From JB111 sp049856295 (GTDB lineage: Bacteria > Actinomycetota > Actinomycetes > Actinomycetales > Actinomycetaceae): 64,000 bases of DNA. The first letter of the stretch is position 1. Each line of letters begins with the position of its first letter. Location of the stretch: contig NZ_JBNDMZ010000004.1 in the NCBI RefSeq assembly GCF_049856295.1, positions 216,607 to 280,606 on the forward strand, in the 5' to 3' direction. Below are positions 8,463-17,111 of the stretch, in pieces. The position numbers were made by a program, and so were the translations under genes. The notes below the pieces were generated by a model. It was not told the origin of the DNA. It ran no database searches and was given only the letters and a program-made list of their open reading frames with translations.

Positions 8463-9536
8463 GTGGTCAAGGTGGCAGTCGTCGGGGTGGGCAACTGCGC
8501 CTCCTCCCTCGTCCAGGGCGTGCGGTACTACGCGGACGCCGATCCCCGCGGCACGGTGCCCGGCCTCATGCACGTCGAGCTCGGCGGCATCCACGTCCGG
8601 GACGTCGAGATCGTCGCGGCCTTCGACGTCGATTCCCGCAAGGTCGGCGCCGACCTCGCCGAGGCGATCGGCGCGTCCGAGAACAACACCCTCCGCCTCG
8701 CCGACGTCCCGCCGACGGGGGTCGAGGTCCTGCGCGGCCCCACCCTCGACGGGCTGGGGCGGTACTACCGGGAGACGATCAAGGAGTCCGACGCCGTTCC
8801 GGTGGACGTCGCCGCCGAGCTCCGCGGGGCCGGCGCCGAGGTCGTCGTCTGCTACCTGCCCGTCGGCTCGGAGGAGGCCGCCCGGCACTACGCGCAGGCC
8901 GCGATCGACGCCGGCTGCGCACTCGTCAACGCCCTGCCCGTCTTCCTCGCCTCGGACCCCGAGTGGGCGCAGAAGTTCACGGACGCCGGGCTGCCGATCG
9001 TCGGCGACGACGTGAAGTCCCAGGTGGGTGCCACGATCACGCACCGGGTGCTTGCCCGCCTGCTGGAGGAGCGCGGGATCCGGCTCGACCGGACGTTCCA
9101 GCTCAACGTGGGCGGGAACATGGACTTCCGCAACATGCTCGAGCGCGAGCGGCTCGAGTCCAAGCGCCTCTCGAAGACCCGGGCCGTGACGTCGAACATC
9201 GCCGGTCACCTGCCGGCGCGGGACATCCACATCGGCCCCTCGGACCACGTGGCCTGGCTCGACGACCGCAAGTGGGCGTACGTCCGGCTCGAGGGCCGCG
9301 GGTTCGGGGACGCCCCGATGTCCCTGGAGTACAAGCTCGAGGTGTGGGACTCGCCGAACTCGGCCGGCATCGTCATCGACGCGCTCCGGCTGGCGAAGCT
9401 CGGCCTCGACCGCGGGATCGGCGGCCCGCTGCTGGCGGCGAGCGCCTACCTCATGAAGTCGCCGCCCGAGCAGCGGGAGGACACCGCCGCCCGGGCCGAC
9501 GTCGAGGCGTTCATCCGCGGCGAGATCGAGCGCTGA
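8463..9536 (+). CDS. ino1: Inositol-3-phosphate synthase
   Basis: Converts glucose 6-phosphate to 1L-myo-inositol 1-phosphate with NAD, the first step toward mycothiol and phosphatidylinositol in actinobacteria. 357 residues, the size of the short actinobacterial form. It begins VVKVAVVGVGNCASSLVQG (Rossmann NAD site) and carries GDDVKSQVGATITHRVL and NVGGNMDFRNM, diagnostic of the family. The GTG at 8463 follows GGAGG with 7 nt spacing. Divergent from the PBP gene. Its last 26 bases overlap the 3' end of the convergent ATPase gene. Confidence 0.96.
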   Translation: MVKVAVVGVGNCASSLVQGVRYYADADPRGTVPGLMHVELGGIHVRDVEIVAAFDVDSRKVGADLAEAIGASENNTLRLADVPPTGVEVLRGPTLDGLGRYYRETIKESDAVPVDVAAELRGAGAEVVVCYLPVGSEEAARHYAQAAIDAGCALVNALPVFLASDPEWAQKFTDAGLPIVGDDVKSQVGATITHRVLARLLEERGIRLDRTFQLNVGGNMDFRNMLERERLESKRLSKTRAVTSNIAGHLPARDIHIGPSDHVAWLDDRKWAYVRLEGRGFGDAPMSLEYKLEVWDSPNSAGIVIDALRLAKLGLDRGIGGPLLAASAYLMKSPPEQREDTAARADVEAFIRGEIER

Positions 9537-12339
9537 CCCGCAGAACGAGCTTCCGCAGCTCGACCGCGACGAGCACGAGCGCCGCCATCCCGGTGCACGC
9601 CGCCCAGTGGGCGAGGTCCATCGACGCGGTGCCGAACGCCGTCTGGAGGAACGGAACCTCGACGACGAGGACCTGGAGGACGACCACGAGGACGATCGAG
9701 CCCCACAGCCACGGGTTGACGAACATCCGGTGGAACGCCGAGCTCGTCGCCGAGCGGGAGTTGAGAGCGTTGAACAGCTGGGCGAGGACGAGCGTGGTGA
9801 ACCCGGCCGTCCGGGCGACCTCGACGCTGTCGGATCCCTCGATGAGCCCGCCGGGCAGGAACATGTCGATCGTCGTCAGCATGACCACGGCCATGACGGC
9901 GCCGACGAAGAGGATCCCCGCCCACATCCCGCGGTCGAGGATGCGGTCGTCGGGCCGGCGCGGGGGACGCGCCATCGGGTCGTCGATCTCGGGGTCCATG
10001 CCCAGGGCGAGCGCCGGGGCGGAGTCGGTGACGAGGTTGATCCACAGGATCTGGGTGGCCAGGAGCGGCACCACGGTCCCGCCGGAGCCGTCGGTGAGGC
10101 CGATGACGCCGGCGAGGACCACCCCGAGGAACACGGTGAGGACCTCGCCGAGGTTGGACGAGAGCAGGAACCGCAGGAACTTGCGGATGTTGTCGAAGAT
10201 GACGCGGCCCTGACGGATCGCGGCGACGATCGTGGCGAAGTTGTCGTCGGCGAGGATCATCGTCGACGCCTCCTTCGTCACCTCCGTCCCGGTGATCCCC
10301 ATGGCGACCCCGATGTCCGCCGACTTCAGCGCCGGGGCGTCGTTGACGCCGTCGCCGGTCATCGAGACCACGTGCCCGCGCGCCTGGAGCGCGTCGACGA
10401 TGCGCAGCTTGTGCTCGGGCGCGACCCGGGCGAACACGCGGGTCTCCTCGACGATCGCACCGAGCGCCTCGTCGTCCATCCGCGCGAGCTCGGCTCCGGT
10501 GACCGCCGCCGCGCCCGGCTCGGCGATCCCGAGGTCGGCGGCGATGCGGCTCGCGGTGGCGGGGTGGTCGCCGGTGATCATCGTGACCCGGACGCCGGCC
10601 CGGTGGGCCTCCCGCACCGCGACGGCGGCCTCGGGACGGGGTGGGTCGATGATGCCGACGACGCCGAGGTAGACGAGGTCGTGCTCGGCGTCGTCGTCGA
10701 TCGCGTCCGTGCCGTCGGCCAGGTCCGCACCCTCGGCCCGGTAGGCCACGCCGAGGGTGCGCAGGGCCTGCGCGGAGAGGGACTCGACGTCGGCGAGGGC
10801 GTCGGCCCGTCTCTTCTCGTCGAGGGGGAGGACCTGGTCCCCGACCTGGACGTGCGTGCAGTCGGCGAGCAGGACGTCGGGTCCGCCCTTGCTCATGAGG
10901 ACGCGCCGGCCGTCCTCGTCGACCTCGAGGGCGGACATCTTCTTCCGCTCGGACGTGAACGGGACCTCGGCGGCGCGGGTGAACCGCCCCGCCTCGTCGG
11001 TCACGCCGGGGAACTTGCGCGCGGCCACGAGGAACGCGGCCTCGGTGGGGTCGCCCTGGATCTGCCACTCGCCGCCGGTCTCGGCGAGCTGGGCGTTGTT
11101 CGCGAGCGAGCCGGCGCTGAGCAGGAGCCGCGCCTCGTGCTCGGCCGCGGTGGAGGCGACGTCGAGGACGGCCTCGCCCTCGGGCCGGTAGCCGACCCCG
11201 GTGATCTCGATCGTCCCCGAGGCGGTGACGACCTGCTCGATCGTCATCTCGTTCTTCGTCAGGGTGCCCGTCTTGTCGGAGCAGATGACGGTCGCGGAGC
11301 CGAGGGGCTCGACCGAGTGCAGTTCCTTGACGACCGCCTTCCGGGACGCCATCCGCTGCACGCCGATGGCGAGGACGAGGGAGAGGATCGCGGGCAGGCC
11401 CTCGGGGACCGCGGCGACGGCGAGGGAGACGCCGAGGAGCAGGGTGCCGACGAGGTCGTCGGAGGTCTCGATCCCGTTGACGAGGAGCATCGCCGCCATG
11501 ACGACGACCGCGATGACGACGACGATGATCCCCAGCGTCCGCGAGACGCCCGCGATCTCCTGCTCGAGCGGGGTCGGCTCGGACTCGGTGCGGTCGAGCA
11601 TGTCCGCGATGGCGCCCATCTCGGTGCCCATGCCGGTGGCGGTGACGACCGCGCGACCCACCCCCTGCGCCACGGCGGTGCCCTTGTGGACCATCGACGT
11701 GCGGTCGCCGATCTGGCCGGGCTCCGCGAGCGCCGCCGCGGACTTCTCGACCGCCTCGGACTCCCCGGTGAGGGAGGCCTCCTGGATGCGCAGCGCGGTG
11801 GCCGTCAGCACCCGGGCGTCCGCGCCGACCTGGTCGCCCTCGGCGAGGACGAGGACGTCCCCGCGGACGAGCTCGGCGGAGGGGACGTCGACGAGGCGCC
11901 CCTCGCGCAGCACGGTCGAGGTCGCGGCGGTCATGCGGCCGAGCGCGGCCACGGCGTCGGCCGCCCGCGCCTCCTGGCTGTAGCCGATGACCGCGTTGAG
12001 GACGACCACGGCCGCGATGACGATCGCGTCGACCGGCGCGCCCGAGGCACCGTCCGCGATCCACGCGACCAGCGAGATCCCGATCGCCACGAGCAGGAGG
12101 TAGATGAGCGGGTCCTGCAGCTGGGCGAGCAGCGTGCGCCACCAGGGCGTGGGCGGTGTGCCGCGCAGCTCGTTCGGCCCCTCGGCCTCGAGGCGGGAGG
12201 CCGCCTCGGCATCGCTCAGGCCGGTCTCGAGGTCGACGCCGAGGAGGTCGGCGATCTCGGCCGGCTCACGGACGGACGGGTCCGTGATCGCCGGTCGCGC
12301 GGTGTCGAGGAGGGGCTCGGGGGGTGCGGAGTCCGCCAT
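9511..12339 (-). CDS. Cation-transporting P-type ATPase (P2/PMCA-SERCA-like)
   Basis: A 942-residue ATP-driven cation pump. The N-terminal cation-ATPase domain has LSDAEAASRLEAEGPNEL; the actuator loop has ASLTGESEAVEK; the phosphorylated Asp is residue 355 in CSDKTGTLTKNEM; the hinge motif is TGDGVNDAPALK. In membrane segment 4 the ion-site motif is AAVPEGLPA, as in Ca2+ pumps. Six C-terminal hydrophobic helices complete the P2 layout. Probable substrate Ca2+ or another divalent cation, not proven by sequence. ATG at 12337-12339. It converges on and overlaps ino1 by 26 bp. Confidence 0.92.
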   Translation of the reverse strand: MADSAPPEPLLDTARPAITDPSVREPAEIADLLGVDLETGLSDAEAASRLEAEGPNELRGTPPTPWWRTLLAQLQDPLIYLLLVAIGISLVAWIADGASGAPVDAIVIAAVVVLNAVIGYSQEARAADAVAALGRMTAATSTVLREGRLVDVPSAELVRGDVLVLAEGDQVGADARVLTATALRIQEASLTGESEAVEKSAAALAEPGQIGDRTSMVHKGTAVAQGVGRAVVTATGMGTEMGAIADMLDRTESEPTPLEQEIAGVSRTLGIIVVVIAVVVMAAMLLVNGIETSDDLVGTLLLGVSLAVAAVPEGLPAILSLVLAIGVQRMASRKAVVKELHSVEPLGSATVICSDKTGTLTKNEMTIEQVVTASGTIEITGVGYRPEGEAVLDVASTAAEHEARLLLSAGSLANNAQLAETGGEWQIQGDPTEAAFLVAARKFPGVTDEAGRFTRAAEVPFTSERKKMSALEVDEDGRRVLMSKGGPDVLLADCTHVQVGDQVLPLDEKRRADALADVESLSAQALRTLGVAYRAEGADLADGTDAIDDDAEHDLVYLGVVGIIDPPRPEAAVAVREAHRAGVRVTMITGDHPATASRIAADLGIAEPGAAAVTGAELARMDDEALGAIVEETRVFARVAPEHKLRIVDALQARGHVVSMTGDGVNDAPALKSADIGVAMGITGTEVTKEASTMILADDNFATIVAAIRQGRVIFDNIRKFLRFLLSSNLGEVLTVFLGVVLAGVIGLTDGSGGTVVPLLATQILWINLVTDSAPALALGMDPEIDDPMARPPRRPDDRILDRGMWAGILFVGAVMAVVMLTTIDMFLPGGLIEGSDSVEVARTAGFTTLVLAQLFNALNSRSATSSAFHRMFVNPWLWGSIVLVVVLQVLVVEVPFLQTAFGTASMDLAHWAACTGMAALVLVAVELRKLVLRVSARSRRG

Positions 12340-12508
12340 ACCCCCATCGTCCCCCTCCGGGGCCAGTTCCGGGCGTCCCGCTGCCGTTTGTCCGGTTCTT
12401 CAGGCACCCCCACGCCCGACGACGACGACCCGGCGGGCAGCCTCCGCCCCGTCACGGGCACGGTCGCTCGCGCGGCCCCCGGTCTGAGCTGCTCGCGCGG
12501 CCCCGGGC

Positions 12509-13969
12509 TCAGTCCCCGGACTCGGGCTGCTCGCGCCACCAGGCCAGGAGCGCGGCCTCGGCGTCCTCGGTCGCCATCGGCCCCTGATCCATCCGCAGCG
12601 CGAGGAGGTGCTGGTAGGCGCGGCCCACGAGCGGGCCTGGCGTGATTCCGAGGATCTCCATGATCCGCGAGCCGTCGAGGTCGGGCCGGATCGCGGCGAG
12701 CTCCTCCTCCTCGGCGAGCACCTCGATCCGCCGCTCGAGGTCGTCGTAGGCCGCCGAGAGGCGGGCGGCCTTGCGGCGGTTGCGCGTCGTGGAGTCGGCG
12801 CGGGTGAGGCGGTGGAGGCGCTGGAGGAGCGGGCCGGCGTCGGTGACGTACCGGCGCACGGCCGAGTCCGTCCACGCCCCGTCGCCGTAGCCGTGGAACC
12901 GCAGGTGGAGCTCGACGAGACGGGAGACGTCCTTCGTCGTCTGCTTGTCGAAGGTCAGCGCGCGCATCCGCTTCGACGTCAGCTTGGCGCCGACGAGCTC
13001 GTGGTGGTGGAAGCTGACGCCCCCGCCGGGCTCGAAGCGGCGGGTGGCGGGTTTTCCGACGTCGTGCATGACCGCCGCGAGGCGCAGGACGAGGTCCGGA
13101 CCCGGGACGGGGCCGTCCGGACCGGTCTCGAGCGCGATCGCCTGGTCGAGGACGGTGAGGGTGTGCTCGTAGACGTCCTTGTGGCGGCCGTGCTCGTCGA
13201 CCGTCTCGCGCAGGAGGGCGAGCTCGGGCAGGACGACCTCGGCCACACCGGTGTCGACGAGCAGGCGGAGCCCGGCCCGCGGGTGGCCGCCGACCAGGAG
13301 GCGCTCGAGCTCGGCGCGCACCCGCTCCGCGGAGACGATCTCGAGGCGGGCCGCCATCGCCGTCATCGCGGCGCGCACGTCGTCGGCCACCTCGAAGCCC
13401 AGCTGCGAGACGAACCGGGCGGCACGCATGATCCGCAGCGGGTCGTCGTCGAAGGACTGCTCGGCCGTGACGGGCGTGCGCAGGAGCCCGCGGGCGAGGT
13501 CGCCCAGGCCGTCGTGCGGGTCGACGAGCGCGAGGTCGGGCAGCCGCACCGCCATGGCGTTGACGGTGAAGTCGCGGCGGGACAGGTCCCCCTCGAGGGT
13601 GTCCCCGAACGCGACGACGGGCTTGCGCGACCCCACCTCGTACTCGTCCGTGCGGTAGGTGGTGACCTCGACCTCGAGGCCGTCCCGCGCGCCGCCGATC
13701 GTGCCGAACTCGCGCCCCATGTCCCACGTGCGGGCGCCCCAGGCGCGCAGGAGGGACTCGGTGACCTCGGGGCTCGCGGACGTGGTGAGGTCGATGTCCT
13801 TCGGCGGCACCTCGAGGAACGCGTCCCGGACCGGGCCGCCGACGAGCGCGATCTCCTCGCCCGCCTCGACGAACCGCGCGGCGAGGTCGAGCACGGGTCG
13901 CGGCAGGTCGGCGAGCACCTTCATGGCGCGCACCTGGAGGGCGAGGTCGTCAGGGAGGTCGTCCGGCAC
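12509..13969 (-). CDS. cca: CCA tRNA nucleotidyltransferase with C-terminal HD domain
   Basis: Adds or repairs the 3' CCA end of tRNAs. 486 residues. The nucleotidyltransferase head has EIALVGGPVRDAFLEV followed by the catalytic DxD in KDIDLTTSA, and GDLSRRDFTVNAMAV. The tRNA-binding region follows (FDDDPLRIMRAARFVSQLGF). The HD phosphohydrolase domain includes LAAVMHDVGKP and HHHELVGAK. It corresponds to mycobacterial pcnA (Rv3907c). As in Mycobacterium it is divergent from a Nudix-DUF6049-murJ operon. Start ATG at 13967-13969. Confidence 0.94.
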   Translation of the reverse strand: MPDDLPDDLALQVRAMKVLADLPRPVLDLAARFVEAGEEIALVGGPVRDAFLEVPPKDIDLTTSASPEVTESLLRAWGARTWDMGREFGTIGGARDGLEVEVTTYRTDEYEVGSRKPVVAFGDTLEGDLSRRDFTVNAMAVRLPDLALVDPHDGLGDLARGLLRTPVTAEQSFDDDPLRIMRAARFVSQLGFEVADDVRAAMTAMAARLEIVSAERVRAELERLLVGGHPRAGLRLLVDTGVAEVVLPELALLRETVDEHGRHKDVYEHTLTVLDQAIALETGPDGPVPGPDLVLRLAAVMHDVGKPATRRFEPGGGVSFHHHELVGAKLTSKRMRALTFDKQTTKDVSRLVELHLRFHGYGDGAWTDSAVRRYVTDAGPLLQRLHRLTRADSTTRNRRKAARLSAAYDDLERRIEVLAEEEELAAIRPDLDGSRIMEILGITPGPLVGRAYQHLLALRMDQGPMATEDAEAALLAWWREQPESGD

Positions 13970-14114
13970 CGACCAAGGGTGCCACGGCCGCCACCTCGGG
14001 CCGCAGCGGTCCTGGTCACCCGAGCAGCCCTCCCGCCGACCGGGGCACCGCCTCCTGACCGTTCCCGCCCCTGTCGCCCGGCCCGCCCTCCTTCTGACCG
14101 GCGCGGGAGTCTCT

Positions 14115-14120
14115 TACAGT
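14115..14120 (+). promoter_or_regulatory. Likely -10 element of a leaderless promoter for the Nudix gene
   Basis: TACAGT fits the actinobacterial -10 form TANNNT and ends 7 nt before the ATG at 14128, so transcription would start at or within two bases of the initiation codon. No Shine-Dalgarno precedes that ATG. Inference from spacing. Confidence 0.5.
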
Positions 14121-14127
14121 GGACCGC

Positions 14128-14649
14128 ATGCCTGCCGCACCGATACCCCAGCCTCGGGCCCCCCGCCCGTTGCGGGTGCGGACCCCGGGCTCCCGCTCCT
14201 CCCGCCTGCCCGTGGTCGACGAGACCTCGGCCGGGGGGATCATCGTCAAGGTCGCCGACGGCGTCGCGTACGTCGCCGTCATCGCCCGTCGCAACCGGGG
14301 CGGCCGCCTCGAGTGGTGCCTGCCCAAGGGGCACCTCGAGGGCGTCGAGACCGCCGAGCAGGCCGCGGTCCGGGAGATCGCCGAGGAGACCGGCATCGAC
14401 GGCCGGGTCCTGCGGCACCTGGGGACGATCGACTACTGGTTCGCCGGCACCGACCGCCGCGTCCACAAGGTGGTGCACCACTACCTCCTCGAGGCCACCG
14501 GCGGCACGCTGACCATCGAGAACGACCCGGACCAGGAGGCGGAGCAGGTGGCGTGGGTGCGGCTGGACAAGGTCTCGGCCCGCCTGGCCTACCCCAACGA
14601 GCGGCGCGTGGTCGCCACGGCGCGGGACGTGCTGGCCGGCCGGGCATGA
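14128..14649 (+). CDS. Nudix hydrolase (MutT4-like)
   Basis: A 173-residue protein with a complete Nudix box (GHLEGVETAEQAAVREIAEETGI), the metal-binding site for cleaving nucleoside diphosphate-X bonds. It matches mycobacterial Rv3908 (MutT4) in position, divergent from the CCA enzyme and first in the operon with DUF6049 and MurJ. An Arg/Pro-rich leader of about 30 residues precedes the domain. A GTG three codons upstream (14119) overlaps the predicted -10 box, so I prefer the ATG at 14128. Its stop overlaps the next start (ATGA), indicating translational coupling. True substrate unknown. Confidence 0.88.
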   Translation: MPAAPIPQPRAPRPLRVRTPGSRSSRLPVVDETSAGGIIVKVADGVAYVAVIARRNRGGRLEWCLPKGHLEGVETAEQAAVREIAEETGIDGRVLRHLGTIDYWFAGTDRRVHKVVHHYLLEATGGTLTIENDPDQEAEQVAWVRLDKVSARLAYPNERRVVATARDVLAGRA

Positions 14650-17111
14650 CCCTGGACGCCCCGCGGGGCCGGGCCGCGGGGGCAGCCCTCGTCGCGGCGC
14701 TCGCGGCGACCCTCCTGTGCTCCCTCGCGCTCACGGCACCCGTCGCGGCGGACGCCGCCCGGTCGGCAGGTGCCCCCGGGTCCGCCGGTGCCTCAGGGTC
14801 CGCCGACTCCGGACGGCACGCGGGCGCCGCGGCGGACGATCCACGGAACGCCAGGACCGCCCGGACCGCTCCCGGCGACCCGGCGGACCCCGCCCCGCCG
14901 CTCGGTCTCGACGACGTCTCGCCCGCCGCGCTCGACCCCGGCGAGGACCTCACCGTCACCGTCACGCTCACCCCCACCTCCGACGTCGACGACGGCGTGC
15001 TCACGCTCGCCCTCGACCGGTCGATCCCCATCTCCCGGTCCGTGCTCGCGGCCTGGCAGTCGGGCGAGGACCCGTCGGGCCACCCGGCTGTCGAGACCGC
15101 CGAGCTCGACGAGCCGCTGGCCGCCGGCGAGAGCCGCACGGTCGAGCTCGAGGTCCCCGCCGACGACCTCGGCCTGGTCGAGGGCGTCCACGAGTGGGGT
15201 CCCCGCGGGCTCGAGGTGGTCCTCACGGACGCCGGCGAGGTCGTCGAGGTCCTGCGCACCGCCGTCGTCTGGGGTGCTCCGGCCGGGTCGCTCGAGCCGC
15301 TGCCCGTGGGGCTCCTCGTCCCGGCGACGTCGGGAACCGTCGGCGACGACTCCCTCGTGCCCGGGCTCGGTCCCGATCCCGCGGCGAGCGACACTGCTCC
15401 GGCGACGCCCCCGCCGGACGACGACGAGTCGGCGTCGGCGGAGTCGCCCTCGGGCGAGGCGCCGTCGTCGAACGAGGTGCCACCCGCGGAGTCGCCGAGC
15501 GACGCCGCCGGCACCGGGACCACGACCGACACCGACGCACCCCCCGCCGGACGGGGCGTGCTCGCCCTCGCGGACGCGATCGCGGGCACCGGGGCCACCC
15601 TGGCGCTGGACCCCGTGCTCCTCGACGGCACGGGCACCGCCGCCGGCACCGCGCTGCCGGAGCTCGCCGAGGACGACCGTCTGCTCGCGCTGCCCGCCGG
15701 CGACGCGGACCTCGCCGCGCTCGCGCACCTCGACCGGCCCGACCTCGCCCAGCGACTGACGAGCGACGGGGTCGACCGCATCGGGGTCCTCACCGGCCAC
15801 GTGGTGCCCTCCCTCGCGTGGCCCGCGACCGAGGAGGTCGACACGGAGACCGTCGAGCTCGCCCACGACGCCTCGGCGGGCGTCACCGTGCTGCCCGGCC
15901 CCGTCCTCACGCCCGCGTCGGACCTCACGTACACCGTGTCCGGCCGGGCGGACGTCGAGCTCGGCGGCGCCCGCGCCCTCCCCGCGCCGGCGCTCGTCAC
16001 CGAGGAGCGGGCGAGCGCTCTGCTCGAGGGCACCGTGCTGCCCTGGTCCACCGGCGACGAGACCTCCCTGTCCGACGTCCAGGCCCGCCAGCTCCTCCTC
16101 GCCGACCTCGCCGTCGTGTTCCGCGAGCGGCCCAGCGACCCGCGCCCGCTCCTCCTGGCCTACGACCGCACCACCGCTCCCGAGGCGGCGGTGGTCGGGG
16201 ACGTCGCGCACGCGCTCGCGGACGCGCCGTGGGTCGAGCTCACCTCCCTCGCCGAGCTCCGGCTGGCCCCCGCCGCGTCGACCGACCCGCTCTCGCTCCC
16301 CGACCGGGTGGTCGGGGCGGGCGAGCTGGGAAGCGCCGAGCTCGAGCGCGCGGAGGCGACCGAGCGTCTGGCCGCCGCGGTCGCCACGATGACGGACCCG
16401 CCCCACCCCGTGACCGCGAGCGCCGCGCTCGCCGTGCGCACCGCCGTCTCGGCCGGGTGGCGCGACGACCCGACGAGCCGGGAGACGCTGGTCGGCGGCT
16501 GGTTCCACACGCTGACCACGGCCACCCACGCCGTCCGCGCGACCCCCACCTCCCCCATCAACCTCATCGCGTCGACCGCCGACCTGCCGGTGCGGGTGGT
16601 CAACGACGGCGAGACCGACGCGCGGGTGACCGTCGTCGTCGACCCCGACGACCCGCGGCTCGAGGCGCCCGAGGGCGTCGAGATCGTCGTCCCCGCCGGC
16701 GGTCAGGAGACCGCCCTCGTGCCGGTCTCCGCGATCGGGTCCGGCGACCTGCCGGTCCAGGTCAGGCTCGTCACCCCCGACGGGGACCAGATCGGCGACG
16801 CCGCGACGATCGTCGTGCGGGTCCGCGCGGGCTGGGAGGGCACCGGCGTGCGGATCGCGGGGCTCGTGCTCGCGCTGCTCGTCGTCGTCGGGCTCGTGCG
16901 GCGCATCCGCCGAGGTGTCCGTGTCCCGACCGGGGACGCCACCCCCGTCATCGCCGGGGACCCCGGCGCGCCGACGGTGCACGTCACCGGGGAACAGCCG
17001 GCCGTCACGGACGATGTCCCCCGCGTCGGGACCGACGCGGACGGGAGCACGGGCGAGAACGCGGACGTGCCCGACGACGAGGACCACGGGAGCGGGAGGA
17101 CCGGGCGATGA
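14646..17111 (+). CDS. DUF6049 family secreted/membrane protein (Rv3909-like)
   Basis: An 821-residue protein with an N-terminal signal segment (AAGAALVAALAATLLCSLALT), a large extracytoplasmic part and one C-terminal membrane helix (VRIAGLVLALLVVVGLVRRIRR), then a short acidic cytoplasmic tail. It contains a Ser/Glu/Pro-rich linker around residues 235-300. It matches the DUF6049 protein that lies between the Nudix gene and MurJ throughout actinobacteria. Function is not established; the fixed linkage to MurJ suggests a role in envelope biogenesis. Its ATG overlaps the Nudix stop and its stop overlaps the murJ start, so the three genes are translationally coupled. Confidence 0.85.
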   Translation: MTLDAPRGRAAGAALVAALAATLLCSLALTAPVAADAARSAGAPGSAGASGSADSGRHAGAAADDPRNARTARTAPGDPADPAPPLGLDDVSPAALDPGEDLTVTVTLTPTSDVDDGVLTLALDRSIPISRSVLAAWQSGEDPSGHPAVETAELDEPLAAGESRTVELEVPADDLGLVEGVHEWGPRGLEVVLTDAGEVVEVLRTAVVWGAPAGSLEPLPVGLLVPATSGTVGDDSLVPGLGPDPAASDTAPATPPPDDDESASAESPSGEAPSSNEVPPAESPSDAAGTGTTTDTDAPPAGRGVLALADAIAGTGATLALDPVLLDGTGTAAGTALPELAEDDRLLALPAGDADLAALAHLDRPDLAQRLTSDGVDRIGVLTGHVVPSLAWPATEEVDTETVELAHDASAGVTVLPGPVLTPASDLTYTVSGRADVELGGARALPAPALVTEERASALLEGTVLPWSTGDETSLSDVQARQLLLADLAVVFRERPSDPRPLLLAYDRTTAPEAAVVGDVAHALADAPWVELTSLAELRLAPAASTDPLSLPDRVVGAGELGSAELERAEATERLAAAVATMTDPPHPVTASAALAVRTAVSAGWRDDPTSRETLVGGWFHTLTTATHAVRATPTSPINLIASTADLPVRVVNDGETDARVTVVVDPDDPRLEAPEGVEIVVPAGGQETALVPVSAIGSGDLPVQVRLVTPDGDQIGDAATIVVRVRAGWEGTGVRIAGLVLALLVVVGLVRRIRRGVRVPTGDATPVIAGDPGAPTVHVTGEQPAVTDDVPRVGTDADGSTGENADVPDDEDHGSGRTGR

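Noticed and set aside
9607..12645. Plus-strand frame of 1012 residues opposite the P-type ATPase
   Set aside because: Antisense shadow; the opposite strand has all P-type ATPase motifs.
14793..17087. Minus-strand frame of 764 residues opposite DUF6049
   Set aside because: Low-complexity Arg/Gly/Val/Asp product with no signal peptide or domain.
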